In this document: positions 54,311 through 63,075 of the stretch, piece after piece
How positions within the stretch are numbered: the stretch's first letter is position 1
Layout of the letters: each line of letters starts with the position of its first letter
Assembly: GCA_016124445.1 (NCBI GenBank)
Contig: WGNR01000010.1
Span: forward strand, 248,001-312,000
Direction: 5' to 3'
Length of the DNA stretch: 64,000 nucleotides
From: a bacterium
GTDB lineage: Bacteria; Planctomycetota; Planctomycetia; Pirellulales; Pirellulaceae
Notes under the pieces: generated by a model
Seen by the model: only the letters and a program-made list of their open reading frames with translations
The model's database searches: none
What the model was told of the DNA's origin: nothing
Translations under genes and position numbers: made by a program

Positions 54311-55411
54311 ATGTCTGGCTCGGAGCCTAATAACGAAGACAGCAGCGGTTCTCCTGATAGCGCGGAGCAGGATCCCCGCTTTCCTCCTCGGGTTGCCGAT
54401 GAAGCAACCACTCAGCAGGGAACGGCCGAGGAAAAACTGGCGGCCGATGCAGAGTTGGACGACATGCCAAGAGAGTTTGGCCGCTACATCGTTCAGCGGA
54501 AACTCGGCACCGGCGGCATGGGCTCGGTTTACCTGGCGTTGGACTCGAAGTTGAATCGCCGGGTTGCTTTGAAAACACCGTCGTTCGCTCGTCACGCCGA
54601 CGAAACATTGATTAAGCGGTTCATGCGCGAGGCCCAGGCAGCGGCAACGATTCATCATCCGAACGTTTGCCCCGTCTTCGATCTCGGAGAATGCGAAGGC
54701 CGCTACTACCTCACGATGGCCTATATCGAAGGGGATTCACTGGCTCGTTGGGTGCAACTGCAGGATGAGATTCCGTTGGAAACGGCCCTGGCGATCGTCA
54801 AAGGGATTGCCCTAGGACTGCATGCGGTTCACGAGGCTGGCATCATCCATCGCGACGTGAAGCCTGGGAACATCATGATGACAGCGGCCGAAGAACCGAT
54901 CATCACCGATTTCGGCATGGTTCGGCTGATCGACGCCAGCAACACCGTCCTGACGCCGGCCGGAGCGATGGTTGGTACTCCAGGGTATATGGCCCCGGAG
55001 CAGGTCTTGTTTGAGCGTGATCTGATCGGGCCGACCACCGACATTTATGGTCTGGGTGTGATCATGTATGAACTTCTTACCGGCTGGCCTCCATTTTCCG
55101 GCTCGCTGGCCACGATTCTGGGCGCTATTGTCAGCGATCCACCCCCCACTCTGGATTGCCATTGCCCACACCTCGATGCAGAACTCAGCAAGCTCTGCTT
55201 GAAGGCGCTTGAGAAAGACCAATCGAAGCGGTATCAGTCTGGCCAAGAACTAGCCGATGCCATCGACGCCTACCTCCGGGGCGAAGTCCTTCCATCTGAC
55301 GAAACGCCCTCAAAGTCAGAGTCTACTGATCCGGAAACCCCTGCGGAAACTGCCAATCAGGAGAGCTTTTTGCAGAGATTATGGAATTTGGTGGCACGCA
55401 GAGGTGACTGA
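54311..55411 (+). CDS. Cytoplasmic Ser/Thr protein kinase
   Basis: This 366-residue protein has a Hanks-type kinase domain: a glycine loop (KLGTGGMGSVYLALDSKLNR), the catalytic lysine region RRVALKTP, HRDVKPGNIMM, DFGMVRLI and GTPGYMAPEQ. It has no membrane segment, unlike many bacterial kinases of this type. The ATG at 54311 has an AGAAGG ribosome-binding site. It lies between an ECF sigma factor and sctD. A likely role is phosphorylation of the neighbouring sigma factor to switch on the secretion genes; that is inference from pairing. Confidence 0.9.
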   Translation: MSGSEPNNEDSSGSPDSAEQDPRFPPRVADEATTQQGTAEEKLAADAELDDMPREFGRYIVQRKLGTGGMGSVYLALDSKLNRRVALKTPSFARHADETLIKRFMREAQAAATIHHPNVCPVFDLGECEGRYYLTMAYIEGDSLARWVQLQDEIPLETALAIVKGIALGLHAVHEAGIIHRDVKPGNIMMTAAEEPIITDFGMVRLIDASNTVLTPAGAMVGTPGYMAPEQVLFERDLIGPTTDIYGLGVIMYELLTGWPPFSGSLATILGAIVSDPPPTLDCHCPHLDAELSKLCLKALEKDQSKRYQSGQELADAIDAYLRGEVLPSDETPSKSESTDPETPAETANQESFLQRLWNLVARRGD

Positions 55412-55548
55412 GTGCAAAATCGGATTTAAATCGGTATCCGCGCGCAGATTCGCCGCCATAACGACGAAGATACGTTCGGTAGACCAGTTGCCGCCCTTAA
55501 AACAACCCCGAGCGGCGATTCATCCCGTCAACGACAGCTAGCATTTTC

Positions 55549-56835
55549 ATGGCCACCGCGAACCGACAATGGCTCCTCAAGGTATTTTCAGGTCCTCACA
55601 AGGACGCTGAAATCATCTTGATGGAAGGTCAGAATATGATCGGTTCCGGCGACCAATGCGACATCGTTCTGGCAGACCCCCAGATCGAGGAGCAACATGT
55701 TGAGTTGTCCGTGGCAGGCGATCGAGCCACCTGTACCGCGATTGGCGATGCCAAGGTCTTCGTCGAGGGAGAGCTAATCAGTAGTTCCCCCTTGCAGCCA
55801 TTCGACTATGTCACGATCGGGACAACTTATTTCGCGATCGGTTACAGCGACGCAGATTGGCCCAGTCGACCGCTTCCTGAAATCATCGATAACAGTTCAG
55901 CCGCACCTGGGGATGAAGAACCCAGGTCGGAAGAGACTGCCCAAGGCGACGCGGCCGCCATGCCGACGCCGGCGGGCACCGATAAGAATAAGAATCAAAA
56001 CGAGCCAAATGCGGAAGAAGGTTTCCTCGCTGGACGAAGCTGGGTGATCGCGTTGATCGCCTTGCAGGTTCTGCTGGTAATCGGACTGTTCATCCTGTTT
56101 GGCTATGGCCAGGGAGATTCCGAGAACGATTCGCAGCCCCAGGTGAGCCAGGCTGATTTGGAAAAGATCATCAGCGACATCGCCCCCGATTCGTCGGTCA
56201 AGATAAGCCAGCAAGGTGATCAGTTTTTTGCCAGCGGTTATGTGCTTTCCCGCGCGAAAGCAGGTACGCTGGAAGATGCCTTGATTGCCGCTGATCCTGG
56301 GATCGATACGGCCGATCTGGACGACATGGAAGTGATCGTCCGCAACGCGAGCCGGCTGCTCGATCTGCGTGATCTCCGCCAGTTGGAGGTCACCGCAACG
56401 GTGCCAGGCAGGATCGAGGTTGCCGGAACCGTCAAGGACTTGGAGGACTGGAAGAAGGCCAAGAACGAATTGGAACGCCAGATTCGGCTGCCACTGGACG
56501 ACGAAGTGGTCACCGAGCGCGGAGTATCGTTGGTAAAGAAAACGATACCCAAGCCAACCAGGCCGGTTGCTCCGCCAGTCGAGGAAAAGACGAACCCCAA
56601 CAACACGGCTGACGGAATGCCAGGTATGGTTGCCGTTGGGCCTGTTGTTCGAGTTCCTTTAAGCATCCACCATGTGACCATTGGCCGAACTAAGTTTGTG
56701 ACCACTTCCACCGGCATCGATTTGCGGGAAGGAAGCCTGGCCCCAGGCGGCTACCAGGTCAAACAGATTGAGGTCGACCGCGTCGTATTGTCCAAGAACA
56801 ACCAGGACATCGTCGTGATGTTCGATCAGCAGTGA
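55549..56835 (+). CDS. sctD: Type III basal body inner ring protein SctD (YscD-like)
   Basis: This 428-residue protein has an N-terminal FHA-type domain (about 8-100; EIILMEGQNMIGSGDQCDIV, QIEEQHVELSV), a Pro/Asn-rich linker, one membrane helix at about 164-186 (SWVIALIALQVLLVIGLFIL) and a periplasmic part (LEKIISDIAPDSSVKISQQG, YVLSRAKAGTLEDALIAADP) with BON-like ring-building repeats. This is the standard SctD layout. It begins the structural part of the rightward operon, 137 bp after the kinase. Confidence 0.9.
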   Translation: MATANRQWLLKVFSGPHKDAEIILMEGQNMIGSGDQCDIVLADPQIEEQHVELSVAGDRATCTAIGDAKVFVEGELISSSPLQPFDYVTIGTTYFAIGYSDADWPSRPLPEIIDNSSAAPGDEEPRSEETAQGDAAAMPTPAGTDKNKNQNEPNAEEGFLAGRSWVIALIALQVLLVIGLFILFGYGQGDSENDSQPQVSQADLEKIISDIAPDSSVKISQQGDQFFASGYVLSRAKAGTLEDALIAADPGIDTADLDDMEVIVRNASRLLDLRDLRQLEVTATVPGRIEVAGTVKDLEDWKKAKNELERQIRLPLDDEVVTERGVSLVKKTIPKPTRPVAPPVEEKTNPNNTADGMPGMVAVGPVVRVPLSIHHVTIGRTKFVTTSTGIDLREGSLAPGGYQVKQIEVDRVVLSKNNQDIVVMFDQQ

Positions 56836-56850
56836 AATAGGTTTTACCGC

Positions 56851-57087
56851 ATGAGCAACGAATCGATCCGAGTTTTCGACCTAGAGGCGAAACTTGCCGA
56901 AGATAAGGACGGCTCGTATCAACGGTCGCTTGCCGATCAGTTGATGACCGAGATCCAGGACGTGAAGCGTCAATTGAGCGCCGGCCTTCCGCCTGACGAG
57001 TACAAGCAAGTGAGTGCGTACCTGGTTGCCCTGGAAAAAGGGACCGAGACGCTGCAGAAATTGTCCAAGCTTTACCAGTCCAGCTAA
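56851..57087 (+). CDS. Small helical YscE-like needle co-chaperone
   Basis: A 78-residue helical protein (for instance LADQLMTEIQDVKRQLSAGL, VSAYLVALEKGTETLQKLSK) located between sctD and sctF. In Yersinia, YscE (66 residues) is encoded in the same place and, with YscG, holds the needle subunit in the cytoplasm. Size, helical pattern and position fit; sequence identity is too low to be firm. Confidence 0.72.
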   Translation: MSNESIRVFDLEAKLAEDKDGSYQRSLADQLMTEIQDVKRQLSAGLPPDEYKQVSAYLVALEKGTETLQKLSKLYQSS

Positions 57088-57126
57088 TAAACTCCAATCC
57101 ATCCGAGAGAGAAAAAGAGGTGAGCC

Positions 57127-57357
57127 ATGGCTTTTAACATGGAAAACATCAACAGCAGCATGAACACCACCCTGGATTCGTTGGGGGCGGACATCTCTTC
57201 GCAAACCTCCAATACCAACGGCGGTGAGATGTCTGAGGTTCAACTCATGCAGCTGCAACAGTCGATGCAGAAATGGAGCATCATGGTCAACATGCATACG
57301 AACATCCAGAAGACTTGGAGCGATGCCATGAAAGCCATCGTCCAAAATATGCGTTGA
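57127..57357 (+). CDS. sctF: Type III needle subunit SctF
   Basis: A 76-residue protein with a Ser/Asn-rich N terminus and a C-terminal helix, MQKWSIMVNMHTNIQKTWSD followed by AMKAIVQNMR, matching the YscF/PrgI needle pattern (.....Q..MQ...SN..K..K....IIQN.R). The terminal IVQNMR corresponds to the conserved I-x-QN-[FM]R end. It should polymerise into the extracellular needle. Start supported by an AGAGGTGAG ribosome-binding site. Confidence 0.9.
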   Translation: MAFNMENINSSMNTTLDSLGADISSQTSNTNGGEMSEVQLMQLQQSMQKWSIMVNMHTNIQKTWSDAMKAIVQNMR

Positions 57358-57409
57358 TAGGCTATTTCGCCCTGTGTAAATTGAACTAAGAGCTTTTGGG
57401 AGAGAAAAA

Positions 57410-57781
57410 TTGCAGCCATCGATGCGTAACGTCCAGCTATTGATGGAAATCGGTATGGTTGCTGCCGGCAACGGGTTGCTGGCAGATGCCGAGGCGATTT
57501 TCAACGGCATTCAGGCGATTCGCCCTGAAAGTGAACTGCCTCTGGTTGGACGCGCCATCCTCCGAATGCAGGTCAAGAAGTATCCCGAAGCGATCTTTCT
57601 TCTCCGCGAAGCGATGGAAAAGAATCCTGATAGCGATTTGGCCATGAGCTTCCTGGGTGCGGCCCTGCATTTTTCAGGAATGAATCAAGCCAGTCGCGAC
57701 GTATTAGGCCAAGTGGTCGATGCCGGCGGGAATCCCCAGGCAGTTGAATTGGCCAAGTCGCTGCTCGAACCCAACACGTAA
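57410..57781 (+). CDS. YscG-like TPR chaperone for the needle subunit
   Basis: This 123-residue tetratricopeptide protein (MEIGMVAAGNGLLADAEAIF, ILRMQVKKYPEAIFLLREAM, SFLGAALHFSGMNQASRDVL) fits the YscG/HrpB1 family and lies directly after sctF, as yscG does. The likely start is TTG at 57410, six bases after a GGGAGAG ribosome-binding site; an internal ATG at 57422 would remove only four residues. With the YscE-like protein it probably keeps SctF from polymerising before export. Confidence 0.78.
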   Translation: MQPSMRNVQLLMEIGMVAAGNGLLADAEAIFNGIQAIRPESELPLVGRAILRMQVKKYPEAIFLLREAMEKNPDSDLAMSFLGAALHFSGMNQASRDVLGQVVDAGGNPQAVELAKSLLEPNT

Positions 57782-57833
57782 ACTCCAGCGGTTTCAGAAA
57801 CCAGCGATGGTTGGATAAGCCACCGAGGAAACG

Positions 57834-58343
57834 ATGAGTGATCCCATTTCCGGTCAGATTGCCCAACAGGCTGCGAACCAGGCCGCCAATCAAAACGCGC
57901 AGCAGCAGATGCCGCAAGGCGAGGTGAACGCGAACGATCAGGCTCGTTTCGAAGACGCCCTGGGGCAGGCTGAGCAGACGAACAATGTCGAACAGACTAA
58001 CCAGGCCGAGCAGGCTAACTCGGCCGAGCAAGTTGATCCGGCGAAGAACGATCCTTCGCTCAACAACCAAGGCGATCCGACCAAGGTCAACAATGCCGAC
58101 GCGTTGCCACCTTCGCTTGGCGAAGCGATTCTCGACAGCGTTCAGCGGATGCGAGCAAGCCACGACGCCAAGGCCAGCAGCATCGAGCAGAAACTGGTCG
58201 GCAACGGAAACAAGGAAATGTCGATGAAGGATTGCATCCAACTGCAATTCGAAGTCATGCAAATGAGCCTTGAGCAGGACTTGACTGGCAAGATCGCCGA
58301 CAAGACCAGCAACGGCGTCCAAACTCTCTTCCGCAACCAATAG
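57834..58343 (+). CDS. sctI: Type III inner rod protein SctI (YscI/HrpB-like)
   Basis: The 169-residue protein has a Gln/Asn/Ala-rich N-terminal region to about 75 and a C-terminal part that fits SctI: PPSLGEAILDSVQRMRASHD, LQFEVMQMSLEQDLTGKIAD and a final TSNGVQTLFRNQ, matching the K..QG.dTL.K.Q ending of YscI. It builds the rod that joins the base to the needle. A GAGGAAAC ribosome-binding site precedes the ATG. No yscH-like gene lies between it and the yscG-like gene. Confidence 0.88.
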   Translation: MSDPISGQIAQQAANQAANQNAQQQMPQGEVNANDQARFEDALGQAEQTNNVEQTNQAEQANSAEQVDPAKNDPSLNNQGDPTKVNNADALPPSLGEAILDSVQRMRASHDAKASSIEQKLVGNGNKEMSMKDCIQLQFEVMQMSLEQDLTGKIADKTSNGVQTLFRNQ

Positions 58344-58358
58344 CTGTAATCCCAGACC

Positions 58359-59141
58359 GTGCAAAACATTTTCGGTAGGTTCGTCGTTCTGGGGCTGGTG
58401 TCCCTTGCTCTCGGTTGCTCCGAGGTGCAGTTGTATACCAATCTGCCGGAGAAGGAAGTGAATGAAATGATGGCGATCCTGATGGATCATCAGATCGCCT
58501 GTACGAAGGTTGCTGGTGAAGAAGGAATGTGGAACATCACCGTCAGCCAGTCTGGCTATTCGGACGCGGTGACCATCTTGAGCGACCTCGGGCGACCTCG
58601 TAAGCAGCGTCCCACCATGGAAGAGCTGTTCCCCAAGACTGGCTTTACCTCTTCCCCCTCCGAACAACGCATCCGCCTGACCTATGGTCTGGCCGAATCG
58701 CTGGAAGAGACAATTGCAACGCTGCCCGGCGGCGTGGTCGATGCCAGCGTGCACCTGGTGCTGCCAGAGAATAATCCCTTCGGCGAATCGGCCAAGGTTT
58801 CGCGGGCCAATGTCGTTGTGATCCATCGTCGCGGAGGGGACATTACCAATGCGATTCCCACGATCAAGTCGATCATCATTGGCGGTGTGGATGGTCTGGA
58901 TGCCGACAACGTTTCTGTCGACCTGATCGAAGCGGACGAATCGCTCTCGCAGATTCGAGCACGCCAGGGGAACGGTCCCCAGTCAGCCGAATTGACCAGC
59001 TTTCTTTCCATGAAAGTCAGCAAGGACTCGACGAATATGTTGATCGGTTTGCTGGCGGTTTCGGCGATCTGCTTCATCATCGGGATTTCGTTAACCACCA
59101 GTTCGCTGATGAAACGACGTCCTTCCAGTCGTGGAGCCTAA
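58359..59141 (+). CDS. sctJ: Type III basal body lipoprotein SctJ (YscJ-like)
   Basis: This 260-residue protein has a lipoprotein signal (VVLGLVSLALGC, lipidated Cys20), then VQLYTNLPEKEVNEMMAILM and the ring-building motif EQRIRLTYGLAESLEETIAT, and a C-terminal membrane helix (about 226-250). SctJ forms the inner ring together with SctD. The start is GTG at 58359; the next in-frame ATG would remove the lipobox. It is followed by sctK after three bases. Confidence 0.95.
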   Translation: MQNIFGRFVVLGLVSLALGCSEVQLYTNLPEKEVNEMMAILMDHQIACTKVAGEEGMWNITVSQSGYSDAVTILSDLGRPRKQRPTMEELFPKTGFTSSPSEQRIRLTYGLAESLEETIATLPGGVVDASVHLVLPENNPFGESAKVSRANVVVIHRRGGDITNAIPTIKSIIIGGVDGLDADNVSVDLIEADESLSQIRARQGNGPQSAELTSFLSMKVSKDSTNMLIGLLAVSAICFIIGISLTTSSLMKRRPSSRGA

Positions 59142-59144
59142 ACG

Positions 59145-59822
59145 ATGATTGACGCAGGCATACCCCAGATGCTGCGCAATCATCCGTCGCTGCTTACCAA
59201 GGTTCACGACTTCAATTGCCACGTGGCACGCCATATCCATTCGCAGCGTTTCACCCAATTCCTGCCGCTGGCGATTCTGTCAGCTCTTTGCGATTCTCGG
59301 CGCGGCGAACGTAAGCTTTCTCGCTGGGCGGTCGAGCAATGGCAACTGTCGCCTGAGGGTATCTGGGATTTCCAGGAACCATATCGCCGAGTCGCCCTGT
59401 TGCTTCCGACGCAAATGGATCGCCTAATTAGGTATCTATCGGCGACCGTCCATACCGCGCAGATCAGCCGGGCCATCGATCGCCGCACGCTGACCCAGTT
59501 CAAAGAGGTGTTGGGGGAAGAAGCCTACACGTTCGCGATCAAGCGGGCACCGCTTCTAAGTCGACTGGTTCCCGAGTCATTGCAATCGTCAACGGGGATC
59601 GAGCCGGAGCGAATGCTCGATTCCGGCCTGGCCTGTCTGGGTATGCTTTTGGCAGACTGCCCGGCGGAATTGATTCGCCGCACAACACTGAAACTGGAAG
59701 AGAACCAATCGATCGAACCGATTCGCGATGCCGATTCTGACACGCGGCAGCGTTTGTGGTCGTTGGTCAAACGTTTAACCCTGACCGAGATTTCTCCGGA
59801 GTTTGCCCCATGCTTCAATTGA
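59145..59822 (+). CDS. sctK: Type III sorting platform protein SctK (YscK-like)
   Basis: A 225-residue protein in the SctK place between sctJ and sctL. It contains RRVALLLPTQMDRLIRYLSA with TAQISRAIDRRTLTQFKEVL and GEEAYTFAIKRAPLL, which match the conserved middle of YscK/PscK (RVALL...L.R...). SctK links the sorting platform to the inner ring. Start ATG at 59145; the end overlaps sctL by 13 bases. Confidence 0.85.
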   Translation: MIDAGIPQMLRNHPSLLTKVHDFNCHVARHIHSQRFTQFLPLAILSALCDSRRGERKLSRWAVEQWQLSPEGIWDFQEPYRRVALLLPTQMDRLIRYLSATVHTAQISRAIDRRTLTQFKEVLGEEAYTFAIKRAPLLSRLVPESLQSSTGIEPERMLDSGLACLGMLLADCPAELIRRTTLKLEENQSIEPIRDADSDTRQRLWSLVKRLTLTEISPEFAPCFN

Positions 59823-60418
59823 ACAAAAGCATGCTTGTACCGGACCGCAAAGTGATTCCGGCCGGTGAGTACCAGGCCTATCTCGATGCCGAGGCGATCA
59901 TTGCCGAAGCCAAGAACCAGGCCGAGCAGATCATCGCCGATGCCCACGAGGAGTTCGAAGCCCAAAAGAAAGAAGGCTTCGAGGAAGGGTTGATGGAAGC
60001 CAAGTTGGAAATGGCCGAGAAAATGGTCGATTCGGTCGCCAAAAGCGTCGACTACTTCCAGGGCCTCGAAGCAAAGCTGACCGACCTGGTCGTCAAAGCG
60101 CTGAAGAAGGTTGTCGGCGAAATGGATCAGCGCGAGCGAATCGTCGCGGTAGTTCGTAATGCCTTGGCCGTGGCGCGGAACGAACAGAAAGTGATGGTTC
60201 GCGTTTGTCCGGACGAAGTTCCGTTCCTGCAAGAGTCGCTGACTGAAATCATGCGGGCCTACCCAACGATCAACTTCATCGACATCGTACCTGACGGCCG
60301 CCTTAACCCAGGCGGCTGCATTTTGGAAACCGATATCGGGATCGTCGATGCCAGCGTCGATGTGCAGTTGAAGGTCATCGAAAAATCTCTCTCCAAGTAC
60401 CTGACCGGGGAAGGCTAA
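59810..60418 (+). CDS. sctL: Type III ATPase stator protein SctL (YscL/FliH-like)
   Basis: A 202-residue protein: an N-terminal VPDRKVIPAGEYQAYLDAEA, a long coiled coil (AIIAEAKNQAEQIIADAHEE, FEAQKKEGFEEGLMEAKLEM) and a C-terminal domain with RVCPDEVPFLQESL, DGRLNPGGCILETDIGIVDA and SVDVQLKVIEKSL, the SctL/FliH ending. SctL holds and restrains the ATPase SctN. The ATG at 59810 is preferred to an upstream start that would lie inside sctK. sctN starts three bases after the stop. Confidence 0.92.
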   Translation: MLQLNKSMLVPDRKVIPAGEYQAYLDAEAIIAEAKNQAEQIIADAHEEFEAQKKEGFEEGLMEAKLEMAEKMVDSVAKSVDYFQGLEAKLTDLVVKALKKVVGEMDQRERIVAVVRNALAVARNEQKVMVRVCPDEVPFLQESLTEIMRAYPTINFIDIVPDGRLNPGGCILETDIGIVDASVDVQLKVIEKSLSKYLTGEG

Positions 60419-60421
60419 ACG

Positions 60422-61753
60422 ATGAGTACCGGCGGTAGTTTCGACTACATTACCCGCGTGATGGAATCGGCGATCGACGAAGCCCGGCCGCTCGACGTGC
60501 GCGGCCGCGTTGTCCAGGTCGTTGGTACGATCATCAAAGCGGTTGTACCGGGGGTGAAGATCGGCGAGCTATGTTTGCTGCGGAATCCCTGGGAAGACGA
60601 TTGGGAATTGATGTCGGAAGTGGTCGGCTTCTCGAAAGAGGCCGCGTTGCTGACTCCCTTCGGAGAGATCGTCGGCGTGTCCTCCGCCACCGAAGTCATC
60701 CCTACTGGCAAAACGCATGGAGTCGCCGTCGGTCCCGGCATGCTGGGCAGGGTGCTTGATGGTGTTGGAAAACCAATGGATGGCGGGCCGCCGATTCAGG
60801 CCGAAAGCTATTACCCGGTTTATGCCGCGCCCCCGAACCCGATGGACCGCAAGATGATCTCCGAGCCGATTTCGCTCGGTGTGCGGGTGCTCGATTCGGT
60901 GCTGACGTGTGGAGAAGGTCAGCGTATGGGTGTCTTCGCCGCGGCAGGTGGCGGTAAGAGTACGCTGTTGGCCTCGATCATTCGCAATACCGAGGCCGAG
61001 ATCATCGTTCTCGCCCTGATCGGCGAACGTGGTCGTGAAGTTCGCGAATTCATTGAGAAAGATCTCGGCCCTGAAGGTCTCAAGAAGTCGGTGCTAGTGA
61101 TTGCGACTTCCGACCGGTCGTCGATGGAACGTTTGAAAGCAGCCTACGTGGCGACCTCGGTGGCGGAGTATTTTCGCGACAAGGGGAAGCGGGTCTTGTT
61201 GATGATGGACTCGGTGACTCGTTTCGCACGTGCCCAGCGCGAGATCGGCCTGGCGGCCGGCGAACCCCCGACGCGGCGCGGTTTTCCTCCGTCGGTCTTC
61301 GCGGTGTTGCCGCGCTTGATGGAACGGGCCGGGCAATCAGATAAAGGTTCGATCACCGGTCTTTACACCGTGCTGGTTGAAGGGGACGACATGACCGAAC
61401 CGGTCGCGGACGAAACGCGCGGTATCCTCGACGGTCATATCATCCTTTCCCGCAAGCTGGCAGCCGCCAACCATTACCCGGCCATCGACGTGCTGGCCAG
61501 CGTGAGCCGCGTGATGAATAACATCGTGCAGCCAGAGCATGTCAAAGCGGCCGGTCATTTGCGCAAATTGTTGGCAAAGTACGAAGAAGTCGAGATGCTG
61601 ATCAAACTGGGCGAATACAAGCCGGGGGGAGATCGAGATACTGACGAGGCGGTCCGCAAGATCGACGCGATCAACGGGTTTCTCCGGCAGTCGACCCATG
61701 AAAAAGCGAATTTTGACGAGACCCTGCAGAGAATGATCGAGATCGTTGGCTGA
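60422..61753 (+). CDS. sctN: Type III secretion ATPase SctN (YscN-like)
   Basis: This 443-residue ATPase has an N-terminal beta-barrel domain ([20 protein letters not shown]), Walker [10 protein letters not shown] at 173-181, the [15 protein letters not shown] block, Walker [20 protein letters not shown] around 257-275, and [20 protein letters not shown], all typical of SctN/FliI. It unfolds substrates and releases chaperones at the cytoplasmic face. Gene order L-N-O-P-Q marks it as part of an injectisome. Confidence 0.96.
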   Translation: MSTGGSFDYITRVMESAIDEARPLDVRGRVVQVVGTIIKAVVPGVKIGELCLLRNPWEDDWELMSEVVGFSKEAALLTPFGEIVGVSSATEVIPTGKTHGVAVGPGMLGRVLDGVGKPMDGGPPIQAESYYPVYAAPPNPMDRKMISEPISLGVRVLDSVLTCGEGQRMGVFAAAGGGKSTLLASIIRNTEAEIIVLALIGERGREVREFIEKDLGPEGLKKSVLVIATSDRSSMERLKAAYVATSVAEYFRDKGKRVLLMMDSVTRFARAQREIGLAAGEPPTRRGFPPSVFAVLPRLMERAGQSDKGSITGLYTVLVEGDDMTEPVADETRGILDGHIILSRKLAAANHYPAIDVLASVSRVMNNIVQPEHVKAAGHLRKLLAKYEEVEMLIKLGEYKPGGDRDTDEAVRKIDAINGFLRQSTHEKANFDETLQRMIEIVG

Positions 61754-61773
61754 TCCTGGTAAAACAAGTTGGA

Positions 61774-62247
61774 ATGAAGTACCCGCTGCAAGACCTGTTA
61801 CGCGTTCGCAACTTCCGCGAGGAAAACGCCGCCAACGCGCTGACGGTCAAGCGAAGAGAATTAGAGCAAGCCGAGCAGCTGGTCGCTCAGCGGAAAAAGG
61901 AACTTGAAGATTACATCCAGTGGCGCATCAACCGCGAGTCGGAGATGTACCAGGAGGTGATGAAGAAAAGCATTCACCTGCAGGCCCTGGACGACCTGAA
62001 GCAAGATATTCAGATCCTCCGCGACAAGCAAAACATTTACGAAGACCAGATTACGAAAGCCGAAAAGGCACTGCAGGAAGCCCAGCAGGCACTCGAGCAA
62101 GCTAGGGTTCATCACCTGCAGGCAGTCAAAGATCGTAAGAAAATTGACGAACATAAAGAACTTTGGGCGCAGGAAGTCGCCAAGATTAGCGAATCGAATC
62201 AGGAAAAAGAGCTCGAAGATTTCCGCGTTCGCGAATTGGATGACTAA
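61774..62247 (+). CDS. sctO: Type III stalk protein SctO (YscO/FliJ-like)
   Basis: A 157-residue coiled-coil protein starting MKYPLQDLLRVRNFREENAA, the typical SctO opening, then an almost continuous antiparallel coiled coil (EQAEQLVAQRKKELEDYIQW, LRDKQNIYEDQITKAEKALQ, QEVAKISESNQEKELEDF). SctO sits in the ATPase ring as a central stalk. It lies 20 bp after sctN. Confidence 0.88.
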   Translation: MKYPLQDLLRVRNFREENAANALTVKRRELEQAEQLVAQRKKELEDYIQWRINRESEMYQEVMKKSIHLQALDDLKQDIQILRDKQNIYEDQITKAEKALQEAQQALEQARVHHLQAVKDRKKIDEHKELWAQEVAKISESNQEKELEDFRVRELDD

Positions 62248-62267
62248 TCCAGCGAGGATCGAAAGCA

Positions 62268-63020
62268 ATGTCCGATCGTATCGATAACAACAGTTCAAGT
62301 GCTCAACGGGTGCCGTCGTCCAGTTCGAGCCCGCCGGTCAATACTCCGGCCGTAAACCAGGCCGCGGCCGAATTTGCCTCGCTGCTGGGAAGTGACAACA
62401 AAACTTCGTCGCCTAACGATACCCATTCAAACTATTCCGTCGACCATCACTCCGACAGCCGGCCGCCTGAAGATCAACAAGTCGATCGCCGAGATGAGCG
62501 GAACGATTCGGAAAAAGATTCCGATGGCGGCTCGAACAAAGAGAAGGGGAAGGGTAAAGAAGGGAAAGAAGCGACCGAAGTCACTTCGCCTGGCGATCAG
62601 ATCCTCAAAAGCTTTGGCCGCTTCGAAGGCGTTGCCAAGGCCGACGCACCGCCACCGTTGGATTCGCCCAAATCCTTGGAAGGCATTATTCAAGCGGTCG
62701 CCGATAAGATGTTGGTCTCCGAGGCCAGCGGAAATCGCGAGGTCCGCATCATGCTCAAAGATTCGATCTTGCCAGGCACTGAGGTGCGGATTTCACAGCA
62801 GGCGGGCAAGATGCAGGTTCAATTCGTTACCGATTCGGCCAAGTCACAAGAGATGCTCAGCCAGCACCAGGCCATATTGCAGCAGCGGCTCAACGATAAG
62901 CTGACCGCACACGATGTGGTGGTGAGCGTCGAGATGGAATCGCAAGGGCATGGCGACCAGCACGACGGCGAATCGCGGGGCAAACGAGAACAGCAACCCG
63001 AAGAAGATGACCAGCAATAG
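62268..63020 (+). CDS. sctP: Needle-length / switch protein SctP (YscP/HrpP-like)
   Basis: A 250-residue protein: about 110 low-complexity Ser/Asp/Lys-rich residues, then a globular C-terminal domain (REVRIMLKDSILPGTEVRIS with QQAGKMQVQFVTDSAKSQEM and LSQHQAILQQRLNDKLTAHD), the pattern of the T3S4/HrpP-type substrate-specificity domain. SctP measures the needle and triggers the SctU switch. It is much shorter than YscP (515), which predicts a short needle if the ruler model holds here. Gene place (O-P-Q) supports it. The tail is Glu/Gln-rich. Confidence 0.82.
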   Translation: MSDRIDNNSSSAQRVPSSSSSPPVNTPAVNQAAAEFASLLGSDNKTSSPNDTHSNYSVDHHSDSRPPEDQQVDRRDERNDSEKDSDGGSNKEKGKGKEGKEATEVTSPGDQILKSFGRFEGVAKADAPPPLDSPKSLEGIIQAVADKMLVSEASGNREVRIMLKDSILPGTEVRISQQAGKMQVQFVTDSAKSQEMLSQHQAILQQRLNDKLTAHDVVVSVEMESQGHGDQHDGESRGKREQQPEEDDQQ

Positions 63021-63075
63021 ATTCCCGCTGGTTTAAGACTATCCATTTCGTAACGGCAAATCCTCTCGACACCTT

